Shown one piece after another: positions 11,586-23,600 of a stretch of 64,000 nucleotides of DNA. The stretch covers positions 2,210,144-2,274,143 of the forward strand of contig JAZBQD010000013.1 of NCBI GenBank assembly GCA_036583965.1. The letters are read 5' to 3'. The DNA is from Prunella strophiata (lineage: Eukaryota; Chordata; Aves; Passeriformes; Prunellidae). The notes below the pieces were generated by a model, which saw only the letters and a list, made by a program, of their open reading frames with translations, had not been told where the DNA came from and did no database searches. Made by a program: the position numbers and the translations under genes. Position 1 is the first letter of the stretch, and each line of letters begins with the position of its first letter.

Positions 11586-14500
11586 GTGAGCTCTGAGCCC
11601 CACTGGGGGGTTTGCATCTGGAGAGAGTTCTCAGTGTGTATCTGTAACCTTGAGATAAGAAATGCTGACTTAGAAATGCCATGGGATAGGACAGACATTG
11701 TTGGGAGAGAAATGGAGCTAGAAACAAGTTTCAAAGGATGGCCTTGCAAATAGGACTGGATACTTTGGAGAAATAGAACTATGAAAGATGCATTGTAGTG
11801 GGACCCATGAGAAGTTAATTTTGGATGATTGGCTTTAAGGCATTTACAGCATGGTGTGGCTAAAGCTGATAGGCTGTTGCCTCTGATTTTTTAAGTTTCT
11901 CTAAAGCCTTCTGATGTTTACATTCTTGTGCAGAACTTTCTCACACACTTTTTGTAAATACTTATTGTTTTGTCTTCCTCTGTGGGGGAAGAGCAACGTT
12001 GATGGACTGTTGGGTTGTCCAGTGGCATTGAGGAGGTGGCACTGTCACCCTCCAATGACACTAGGATTTCAGAAATCTATAAATGGAGTCCAATAAACTT
12101 CCTCTTTTTGCTCTCTCCCACCTTGCAAAGAGCTGCTGTCCACGTTGTGTTGTTTGTGCTCTACAGTGACAATAGGCCAAGAACTGCTTATAGTGTATTT
12201 AATTAGAAAACAGTCAGCTTCTGATTGTGATGGTGTGAATTATAACATCTGTATTGTCTCACCCTTCACATGAGACTGAAAAAGGAATAAAAGTTTTTAA
12301 AATGCCTCTCAGTTGCCCCATCTGGGTCAGGAAAAGAGTATTGTCCAACACCCCAGCAAACCAACTGTGCTGCCACTGGCACTGGTGCAGAAGCCTCAGT
12401 GCTAAAACACATCTTATTCAGGGCAGTTTGGAATGAAACCACACTTGGGAAAGTCTTCAGCTCCTAGATTGTCTGACTTGTGTGTGAGGTCAGCTAAGGA
12501 GAAAATTTCTTTTTTTATTACTGAACTAAGTAATTTTCTGTCATTCAGCAGAGAATTACATTTTAGATATGTCACATAAATTAAGATGTTCTCATGAAAA
12601 ATGACAGCAATTATTTATTTTACTGAATAAGTGGATTGAAAAGCGACTTGGAAGCAGAAATGAATCAATATTGTGTAAACACATCATGTGACACAGATAA
12701 ACTTTCTGGGTATCCTGAGTCTTTATTGGTAAAATGTGTAGGAATAGTACATTGAAATGATCAGAGGTATTTTACTATTTGTCATAATCAAGGTTTGAAT
12801 TCACAGGTTTTATATTTGGAGGTCTAGTATTAGATCACATGCTGCTTTGCATGGCTTCCTGAGTTTTCTTCCCCACCAGTACTGAAGCTTATGTGAACAA
12901 CAGGGAGGGGAAAGAAATGGTACCCCTGGCCTGGAAGCAGCAAATGTCACCAGTGTCACTGCAAAGTGAGCACAAGCAAGTCTTGCCAACCTACTGGAAG
13001 GTGATGAGTATTCCATTTGTTTTAGAGTGATTATCCAGAAAAATATCACCCTTTTTTATAGAGAGCTTGTTTTGAAAACATTCTTATGCTGTTTGTATGT
13101 AACAGTTGTTAATTTTTCCATGGAGCTAATCATGAATAGGAGCCATAGATTCCTGCAATCTGTCATTACTGTTGCTGACATGATTTTGTATCAACATTCA
13201 ACAAAAAAAGCTGCCTGTTTTCAATTTATTGGTTCAAATAGCATGTCCTTGCCTGAGGAACTACTTGCAAAATATTTTCTTCCATTATTTTTTCCCTGAT
13301 GAAGCTTTCTCTTTTGCTTTTTATATCTCCCTCCTTATATAAATATCAACTCAATGATGGATTTCTATGTGAAATACACATTGTTGTCTAAATCTGTTTC
13401 CTCTTGGAACTCAGAAAAACTGAATCCTGCCTGTTTGAGCCCAGTAGTTACCAGGCTGGCTTCACTGAGCCTTTTTTTGTTTTACTGTCCTTTTTATTAC
13501 TTCTGCATAATACATAATGAACAGCCACTTGACACTGGCAAAACCCAAAAAAATCTTCTTATTGATATATGTGCACTACATATTTTCACATGGGTTTTAC
13601 ATGTTCTTTCTCCAATGACTCATTCAGGTTCTTTTGTAGAGCAATGTCCAATGTCTGTATTTTAATGGCACATTACTGTGTCTTTAGTGGGAGTTATACT
13701 CCTGCAGAAACTTGAAACACAAAATGGATCTATGCATTGTCAGCAGTCCCTGCAGCAAGAATTATGCTTACATTTACTCATGATAAACCTGATTTAAAAA
13801 ATGAGATAAATTACATCAGGTTGCGTTGTTAGGGGGGCAGAGTGGTAAATTTTAGAAAACTGAGATTAATTTTTAAATGCCTATAACCATCTTGGAAAAT
13901 TCAACATTTACGTTCCAATGCCAGGAATTTGCATGAAGAATTTAGACTGATGGCCAAAATTCATGGTTGGCTGGGAAAAGGAGAGGATTGGCAGGTTTCC
14001 ATAGTGCTCAGAAAAACAAGTTTTCCATATGCAATCTGTTTTCTCCCATTTCACAGTTTCCCTGGTTTTGCTGTTGTGAGATTAGTGAAGATAGTTGAGT
14101 GCTTTTTTAAACATCTTTTCAAACTCTATGAACATTTTGTTTGGCTACATGTTCTGTTGGGTTTTTTTCCCCCTGCAAAATCCAGGTTAATATTTGGAGT
14201 CTATTTTTCTTTGTTTTAGTCTGTTATCAGAACAAATTTATACATAGATGTTTTTAGTTGGAGTAAACGTGCAGGGAAATACAGATGAATTTTCAGAAGT
14301 TGCTTCATTGCCAGTTTGGGCAATAGTTCCAGTTTCCCATTAATATTGTCTTGAAGTAAAGTCTTCATCCTTTGTGACTTTTACCTCCAAAATGAATGTT
14401 GGCAGTTTGGAAGGAGAAGTTAAGACTTGGCAGGACACTGCTTGTCAGTGTAACTTTGTGAAAAGGATTCACCTTATGGTCCTTATGGATCAGTATGTGG

Positions 14501-17500
14501 AGCTGGTCTGCTAATCTATAACCAGCAGGTTGTCAGGAAAGAAAAATATTTACTTACATGCCTTTTTTAAATCTCAAAATAAAAAGTGCTCTGTAAATTC
14601 TGGAAGAATGTGCTCACAAAGACTGTGTGAGTTTTTAAGTTTGTATGTTCTGTAATGTCTGTTATTAGCAGAGCCCTTAATGGGGAAATAAATGTTGGGT
14701 GTTACATGAGGTCAGTGACATGACAGGTTGGTCAAACCAGGCAGAATACATGCATGTAAAAATTACAAGATTATATGTTTGTAGGCTTAATATATACTTA
14801 GAGAGAGACATAATCTGGAAGCATAATAGATGTAACCACTTCAAGCAGAAACAGTTTGATAATAACAGTTCATTTAAAAGGCCACCCTTCAAATCAGTAG
14901 TCTTTTTATTTTGCCTTTATTTGATGGAGGAGGAGGTTTTTGAGACAAAGACTTCTAATGGACTGTAAATGAAATCAGAGGGAAGGATTAAAGTATAGTG
15001 GAATGTTTTGTTCACCTCCCAGAAACACTTTTTGGAGTTTCCAGTTTAGGTAAAGGTGCTTCTGACACCATTGAGTTAAGGAGTATCCATCCCAGGTGAC
15101 TCAGTTCCATTTGGTTGACCCTAAGAGATTTTCCTTTTCTACTTCATCTTTTTTGCAAGTTACTGTACCCTGTCAATCATCTTGTCTTTGAATCTTGGGG
15201 TGATAAAGATGTGGGAGGCAACAGCTGAACTGGAAAGAGTATTTCATAATTGCCCTGAGTCAGACAGCCAAATCCAGCATTTCAGGCTGGCAAGCAGTGT
15301 GCCAAGAAGAATAAATCCTTTTTGCTGTGTCCTGGATCCCTTCACCCACTCCTAATAACTTCATCAGCTGAAAACCAAGCAGAGCAGACTCTGTAAAATC
15401 TAATGAGTTGAGACCTGCTCAGGCATATTTACTGGGAATAAGTGATCATGCTGATTTAAGGAGAAGGGTAGTGGAAAATCTGTAACTATGTCTTTTATTC
15501 CTATTAGCTTTGATTGTGTGAAGTTACCGTGTAATTGCCCCATTTGTCTGAATGATCTTTTCTCCTCCTAGCTGGGTTACTGCCATCATCTTGTTCAATA
15601 AAAGCCTGTGAATTATGTGCACCAAACACATGCCTGTGGATGGTCAGTGTAATGTGCACAGCACACCCCAGCACCAGAGCATGATGCTACAATTAATGAT
15701 GCAATTAATGAATGCTCTCTTAACCTTTTCCTTGTAAAGCTTCCATTTGAGAATACATCCACAGCTAACTTTTCTTTAGACTGGGATTTTAGATTTAAGC
15801 TTTGTGGTGGGATGCTAACCTTCTTAAGGATTTTGTTTTCCTTGAATTTTTATGTGATAGTTCTAACTGTAAGATTCAGATTACCACACAGTTAGGCAAG
15901 TTTTACTTCATTTTCACACTTGGAATTAACTTAAACTTCTGATGACTGTGATTAGCACAAAAACATTTTCTCTGCCTGGCTCTTGGATGTTCCAATAGGC
16001 TTATTTTTGTTGGATTCTGATTTTATTCAAAACATGATGGCTTTCATGGAAGACCAGATTTTTGTAAGTTCTCTTGTGTTGTATTTTCTTCTGTATGTAT
16101 TTCCAAGTATTTTTCAGGATTAGGTTTACAGGATTACAGAAATACATATTACAAAAGAAGTTATGTAGAAGAAAGTTAGTATGCAGCTGAGTTTACACCC
16201 TCTGCTTTCTTCAGTCTTAATTAAATTTGACACTCAGTGATAATAATTAAATTTACTGATATCCATGACCAGCCAGAAAGTACCTTGTGATGTTTATGAG
16301 TGAATATGTATTTGTTCTATACCAAACAAAGCTGTCCAAATCCCCTTGATTTTGCTGCACTATAATCATGAATGTCCTGTGTAAGTCCCTCTATGAGCTC
16401 TTGGAATGAGGGATTTTTGACACCCAGAAATATCTGGTTATTATTACCAGTGTTCAGCCCTCCTGCACGTGAATCCATAATCAGCATTTTGCTAGAGGGG
16501 ATGCTGCAGTTCTGGTGAGACATTGGAGATTTCTGCATGATTACTGTCACCAGCACAAAGGCACTGATGATTGAGCAGAGCTTTTACTGTTTCACCAGGG
16601 TCTTATAAACAAAAATACTCTGGAACACAGCAGAAGAACTTTTCTAATAACCCCCCTACCCCAACACACAAATATAAACACAAAAGAAAGGATGTTACAG
16701 CTGGAATATGCTTCTTGGATGGATATGATTTAATCACATTTATGACTCACAGAAGTGTATTTCCAGTCCACAGAACACAAGCCAGAGTGCAACATTCTTA
16801 TTTGTCTCTATGAACCCAAGCATCTTCCTCTTTTTTTCATGTCCTCTCTTGTGAAGTTTTCTGTACAAAAGCTGGTCAAATGCAACTCAAATGCCACTTT
16901 TGAACCCTGAAATAAAAAATGAAGTATAGCAAAGCTTCCATCAGTGAAATCTCACAATTAATAATTGTCCCATCTGTTGGTAACATTCTGCCTGGAGTCA
17001 ACAGCTGTCCCTAGTTCTCAGCTACATAAAAGAGCTTCATGCATTGAACTCTTAGAGGGATAATGCTTTTATCAATTTTTGGTTGCCATCTATCATTTAG
17101 TCCCCTACTGATAATTTCTTGTTAATTTGCTGAGCACTATTAACTAAGTTTGATGACAGTCATGGAGTTTCCAGGGAGGTTAAAGTGAACTTACATGGAG
17201 GGCAATGGCTGGGTAGGGCCAAAAGCTCTGAATTCACCACCCCACTGAAAGGAGGCTGCAGTTTAAGCCTGAGGCTCAAGGCCTCAGCTCTGGCAGGTAT
17301 TCCCTGCAGGTGGCTGGCCCAGGGGAAGAGCTGGGAGTGCTTCCAGAGAAGGTGTGGGGGGGAGAATGGAACAGCAAGTATGTGGGAAACGAGAAAAAAC
17401 ACTGCAGCTTAATAAATAAAAGTGTGCTTTGTTTTGTACTTTTACATATGGTGGCTTCTCCATCCCCTGCCTCCATGTGACCTGGCTGTTGTTGTCCACA

Positions 17501-17501
17501 G
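11586..17501 (+). other. CABIN1: CABIN1 intron, 5.9 kb, with sense LTR
   Basis: Begins with donor GTGAGC and ends with acceptor TTGTCCACAG at 17501. An LTR starts only about 50 bp after the donor (11636-12350). From there to 17501 I see unique AT-rich sequence and no supported gene; the open frames on both strands are short and have no recognisable product. Confidence 0.8.
11636..12350 (+). mobile_element. Solo LTR of an endogenous retrovirus, sense orientation
   Basis: Approximate bounds: the left end is near TGTATCTGTAACCTTGAG and the right end near TTGTCCAACA. In plus orientation it has the order expected of U3-R-U5: a TATAAA box at 12078-12083, AATAAA at 12092-12097 and again at 12286-12291, then a short tail ending around CTCAGTTGCCCCATCTGGGT. 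The same family recurs in opposite orientation at 47497-47910 (shared GCATTGTAGT-type core, GAGACTGA..GGAATAAAA, TTTAAAATGCCTCTCAGTT). No gag, pol or env sequence is attached. It resembles LTRs common in songbird genomes; I cannot give the exact family name. It sits in the sense direction immediately after an exon. Confidence 0.75.
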
Positions 17502-17615
17502 AACCTGCAGTGGGCACGGGACGTGCTGCTGGGCAGCGGGGTGCCCTGGCAGCAGCTGAAGCACATGCCTGCACAGGGCCTCTTCTGCGAGAGGAACAAG
17601 ACCAACTTCTTCAAC
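17502..17615 (+). CDS. CABIN1: CABIN1 exon, [11 protein letters not shown] block
   Basis: 114-nt, phase 0-0 exon of 38 codons between acceptor TTGTCCACAG and donor AAC|GTGAGT. It reads [20 protein letters not shown] and ends [13 protein letters not shown]. This is nearly identical to the human protein in the same place and follows SKTHK of the previous exon without a gap. It continues the TPR-like helical region ([17 protein letters not shown]). Because it is phase 0 at both ends it could be skipped without changing frame. It is GC-rich compared with the introns around it. Confidence 0.97.
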
Positions 17616-20600
17616 GTGAGTTTACACAGCTGATAAACACACTGCACTCGTGCTCTCAGCCAGCCCTGGGACACCTGTTTCTCCTTGGAAAGGTCTGCAA
17701 AGGGATGGGGATGTGAAATTCCACACAGGCCTGTTAAACAAGCCATGAGCAGCTAAAGGAAGGAGAATTACAGAGATATTTACTCTCTTGAAAGGTTATT
17801 TCTGGTGAGCTTGAAAACAGGGGGAGAGAAGCACCAACATTTTTTCAGTTATGCATCATTTATCATATACTTGATGGCTGAGCCCTCTTTAAAAATTCTA
17901 ATGTTGTTCATCTTAATTATCCTCTTGTATATTGTTTCTCAACTCAACCTGCAGTTCTCATGATGAAAAATAGTGCTGTTTGCTCTAAGAACTCTGCTGA
18001 GTTGGAAGGAGCTTTCCTGTGCTCTCTCTCTGTAGCATGGCTCAGCAGAAGGAGTCTCCCAGCCCCACAGTGAGGCAGCAGCACTGTCACAGGGACTGTC
18101 CCTGGGTCTGTGATCATTTCCACAGGGTGCCTGTGCCTCTCACTGACATGGGACACAGAATGCTCCTGAGACTCACAGGGGCATTTATCCATCAATTCCC
18201 TGCTGGCATTGCCACTTACACCCTGCTGTTGTCTTTGCTATCTTTGGCTTTTCTGTGGTATGTCCCAGGGCTTTTGCCTTTTGTTCTTTTGTGATAGGGT
18301 TCTTTAGCAGTTCTGGTTTGCAGTGTGTGGTGAGAGCCTGGAGATGTCATTCTGGGCTGAGTACAGTCCACATCTGTTATGGGGTTGCCTGTGATGGCAG
18401 TGACAAAATTTTGTCTCTGCTTTCCCATCTAGTGCTTCAGTGTTTTAATATTGGAATAGTGAAATTTATTTCAGCTTTATATCTGTTAACACCTATCTTC
18501 ATTTTTGCTGTATGTTGTGTTAATTAGCACCTCTCTGCAAACCTCTTTTAAGTACAAGGTAAGTGCTCATCTCTGATTCTGATCCCTCAGATGGGTTAAA
18601 CAGCTAAGGAATATGGACAATGGTTCAGCATTGATTCATGGGTCAGTCTGCAAAAAGGGTTTCTATATCACTACATCTTTCTGGAGAAAAGTTTTGATTA
18701 ACAAGTGCTGTCAGCCAGCAACTAAATACCATGTACCCATCTGATCACTCCCCTCCCATACCCTGCATGGGATGGGGAGGAGAATCAGGGAAAAGGTAGA
18801 GTCTGTGGACTAAGATCAGTTAAAAAGCTGAAATAAAAAATATTATAATGACAGTAATGAAAGGCAGATAAGAAATAGAGAGGAATAAAATCCAGGAAAA
18901 ACAAGTGATGCACAACCCAGCTGCTCAGTAGCTGCTGACTGATGTACCAGTTCCCCAGCAGCAATCAGCCCCTTCTGACCAGCCCCCCCAGTTTCTATAC
19001 TGGTTTATATTCATACCTCTATTCCACCCTCTGGCCACTTCCAGTCAGCTTTCCTGGCCATGCTCCCTCCCAGCTTCTTGTGCACTTCCTCACTGGCAGA
19101 GCCTGGGAACTGATTTAGAGTAAGCACTGCTTAGCAACAGCTACAACATCAGTGTGTTATCAACATTATTCTCACACTGAATCCAAAGCACGGCGCTGTA
19201 CCAGCTGCTGGGAATGGAATTAACTCTATCCCAGCTGAACCCAGGGCACAGCTGATGGGGCAGACTAAACACTGGGACCTGATTGATGGCTACACAGCTT
19301 TGTGCTGATTTCCCTGCACTGTCTGCCAGTTTTCCCTACAAAAATCCTGCTGTGATTAGCCCCTGACACAGCTGAATGCTTGGGCTCAGATTCACATAGT
19401 GCAAAGTATTCTTGTGGAAATTAATGGAATTATTCAACATGCTTCAAGCCAAGTGTGAACTTTGCATGATCAAGGCTGACTTGTTCATCACTGCAGGGTT
19501 AAGTGTCAGAAGTATTCTGTTTTAATGTATGAGGAAGATGAGCACTAGGGGATTGAGAGGTGTGTATAAGGGAGTGTTTCTACTTGAAAATGTGAATTAC
19601 CACATTAAGAGAGATCAGTGGTTGACCTAAATTGTGTCTAGTTTTTGAATGCTAATACCAGCTAATTTAATTTAAAGAGATTCCACTATATTCCTAGGTG
19701 GAATTTTCTAGCATTATTTCAGAAAGTAATTATTTCTTATTCTGCATACTGATATTTTTATACTCTGAAGGATGAAAAGTACTAGTATTGATATTAGACA
19801 GCAATATAATAATGCTATTTTATAAATCAACAAAAGCTTAATTCCCATAATTGATTTATTTAATCAGAAATTAGATACACTATGAAAAAAAAAGACAGCC
19901 TTCAACAAAAGGTATATATGGCCCAGTGCAATATATTTGGGAATACTGGTAGAAAAGATAGAAGGTATTTGTAATTTATATTTTCAGACTTGGGTCTGTC
20001 ACCATGCAAAGGTAGTGTTAGTCTGGAGTCCTCCATGTAAATCACTGTCTCCAGGCTTTAAAAGTTTGGGTTTGGGGATGAACTCCAGTGTCTCAGCTGT
20101 GGGGACAGCTTGACTTATTCTGCATGCATGTAGGTTAGTCTTCCTGGTAACAGGCACGAGTTTAGCATGATGAAATATTTTGGTGGTCTCATTTTCTACC
20201 CAGCAATATTTTCAAAATCTTCTTCAAGTAACATTGTGTGAAGCATGTGGCATTAATCCAGAACAGATGACACAGACATAGCACAGTGAGAAAATCCAGA
20301 TCTGAGAGGGAAAGGGCTACAAGTGCCCATGACAAAAAGCTGGTGGTGTCAGCTGACATTCCAGAATTGGACAAACCTAAATCTGTGAACAACTTGGAAA
20401 ACAACCTCTCAGCTCTGCCTTGACCTTGCCTGGGTTAAACCACAACTATTCTGTTCCCATGCAGAGCTCCCAGGCAGGCAGTGGGGAAGAGGCTGAGCTG
20501 CACCATCTGGGTCAGAGCTCTGGTGTGTCATCCCCTGTGCAGATGGTGCTGCAGCCCACTGTCCCAGCTCCTGTCTTCACATACAGACTTGGGTGATAAA

Positions 20601-23600
20601 ACACAAATTCTAGCACTCTACAAAACTAGTCTCATCTAATCTTAGAAATTAAATGGCCAACCTTAAGATTTTCTGAGCCTATTAATGTCCCCCAGGGTTA
20701 TTTCCAACAGAAACCTTTTACCCCCAAAGGGTTTATTTGCTTCCATAAAAGGCCTTTGGTTTTCTGTCTTGAGAACTCTTCAGCCTTCATGGTACAAAAG
20801 AGTTAAATAAATGTCTCAGTGGTTTTCTGTAGATACTTTACTACTGGAATACCTTTTTCTTCTGCAGCAAGTAGCACTGGTGTTTTTAATCTCTTGTAGA
20901 GAAGATTTAGGGTTGTTGAAATTACAGCTGACTCAATTTTACAAGTACAAACAACAGAGTGCAAGAGAGAAAGCTAGCAGCTCCTCCCAGACATTTTATA
21001 AATCATGCATACTCCTAGTAGAATTATTTATGAAATGTTTATGACAGCACTGTATGAAAAGAAATAAACCTGGGTAAAGCTGTCTCTTGTTAAATTTTAC
21101 TGCAGAACTGCTGGTCTGGATCTGTGTGTCAGGGGCTGTTGTATAATTTGTTAGCTGTCACTCATCTGCAACTTAAATGAGCAAAAAAGGCATGTTCAGT
21201 TAGCCCTGACTACTTCTCATTTGACATATTAGAATAATGTCAGGATGCTCAGAACTTCCCTTTTCAGTTCTAAGAAAAAATAGTGGTACTGCATTATTGT
21301 ACCCATTTGTTTCCCAAGCAGTAAAGAAAGGCCCTGATTTTCTGTAAGCAGAGGTTTTTGCATGTTCATGGCTTTGTTAGTGATGGCAATCATCTGAATG
21401 AATATTGCTCTTAGATTTTAAGGAGTTTCAGCTGTGTTCCTATAAATTACTGTCAAATCTGGTGGGTTTGGCCATTTATCTCTTGCATGTACAGGTACAT
21501 TCCAGCTTTTCTCCTCTTCTTTTTTTCAGTGTGAGTGTAAATATATACAGAGATTTTTTTTTTAGGATGGCTGCAGGATGGTTTCTATAGTAACTAAATT
21601 AGAAATTATTTCAGCAGCAGAAAAAAAATCCCAATATATTGCTTTATATAGTAGGGCACTTTCTTACATATCCAGATTTTGTGGTACTGTTAATAAAATA
21701 AAGTTAAACTTTGTGCACAGGTGATGGGCATTGATCAGGCTGTGGGTAGGTGGGGATTGTGGAAGAAGCACTTTGGTGGTTGAGCTCTATGTACCAGCAA
21801 GTTCCCCATATGGTTTAATATACACTATTTGTATTTTCCTGGCACATCTTTTGTGTTAATAATAATCTGTTGTAATAAAGATCTTCATGTCCATCTTTGG
21901 TAACTGTTCCCCACAGAGAAAAGCTGTGCATGCACACATATACTGCAGTGTTGACACTGATGTGCATGAAGTCTTGCTGCAAACTGTTATGGATAATTGT
22001 TCTATTTTAATTCCAAAAGCAGTGCAGTGTGTTTATTCTCTGCTGTGTGTGTAAAGCCCTTCATTCTGTGGTCTGGGCAAGCAGGGTCAAATCAAGGTGG
22101 GGGCATCCACTGAGTGCCTGAAGCTGCAGAGAGCAGCAAGTTCCCTTTATTTTGCCTTTGTTCATGCCAAGTGGGACTGGGCACTGGCAGGAGGCTCTGC
22201 TGAGCAGAAGGGCAAGCTCTGGGCACTGAGTGGTTGAAGTCTAAAGCTGGTGCTGCAAGTTTCTCAAGGCTGTTCTGTTTACACAGCATGGTGTTACCCA
22301 TGGGAGCTTTCTCTGGTACTCTCCCTGTAGCAGGTTCTGCCCTTAGCTGTGTTCCAGGCTGAGAGTTACATCTGCCTGTAATGTAAATCTTTCCTTTTTT
22401 AAGAGGAAAGCTGGTTCTGAAAAGGAGAGCAGGGTGCTGTTTTGGGATTCTGTGTGACCAGGTAAATCTGAGATGCAGAAGGCTCTTATGAAGTCCCCAA
22501 TATAGGGGACAAACAGGCAACATGCCTCAGCTCTCCTGGAAGTAGGGCAGTTCTATCAAGGAGATTTCATTTTATGCCTCAATTGTTTTTATACATTCCC
22601 ATAGATATACATTACTGGTCACTGTCAAAAATATGGCATTGAGTGAATAGATGGGATTTTCATTTGATCCAATCCAGCTGTTGTTTGTTTCTCTCCCATT
22701 TCCTGAAGTGCAGCCTCAGCATTAATGATTCTCATGCCTTTGATTAAAATGAAAGATTTGTTACAGAATTTAATGTCTCTGTTAGAGACAACTGGCTATC
22801 TGTCATGCAAGGGAAGAGGGAAATCCATGAGTGGTGCTCTGAACCTATTTTAGGTGTGTGTTCTGCCCAGTCTGAGTTTGCTGCCAAAGCTGGCTTGAAG
22901 AACCCTCAGGCAGCACACAGTGCCAAGGGCAGCTCTTCAAGGTTGCTTGAGACAACCTGGCTGAAACCTGAGGTTCAGTATTTCCTGCCATGTACTCAAA
23001 AACTTGAAAGTGGAGGAACAGCAGACTAAAACCACTTTTGTAGAAATCTTACCACTCTGCTTTCCTTCCTGTCCTTGGCTGGTGAGAGATCTGAGTTACT
23101 CTCCTCCTGCTCATAGTTGATGTGTCTCTTTTTGGTTGGCAAATGTGCTTCCAGCACCTAGACATCTGCTATGTGGAACATGAGCCTTCCAACCAAACTA
23201 CTGCCATTTAAATCAGACTGGGGGAAAGTGGAAAAAACTTGAAGAAACTTATTGTGCAGCCATTCAGTTGAGATTGTGCCCTCAGCATGGGGAGAGGTGG
23301 AGTTTAATCATGTATGGAGGCTCTAATCATTAATTAATGATTATATTTTAGTTTGATCATGATTGGTTCTGAAAAAAACAGTTGGTCTTTTTAGTGCTTC
23401 TAGTGCTTTATGTGAAAATGAGTACAAGGGGTTGCCAACTCCAAAAAAGAAAAAAAAGAAAAAAAAAAAATCACAAGGGACATCCCAGAAATCACAAGGG
23501 TTTAGTTACTCCGTTTTGTTCTTACTTCTGAGGGTTTTGGATGCCATTTTTATGCAGCCACAAGGGAACAGAAACCATAAAGGAATCATTAAAAAAAAAC

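Noticed and set aside
17276..17746. 156-codon minus-strand open frame overlapping a CABIN1 exon
   Set aside because: It is the antisense shadow of the conserved plus-strand exon at 17502-17615 and its GC-rich flanks.
22092..22523. 143-codon minus-strand open frame
   Set aside because: No known similarity and no supporting signals; it may lie in an old unidentified repeat.
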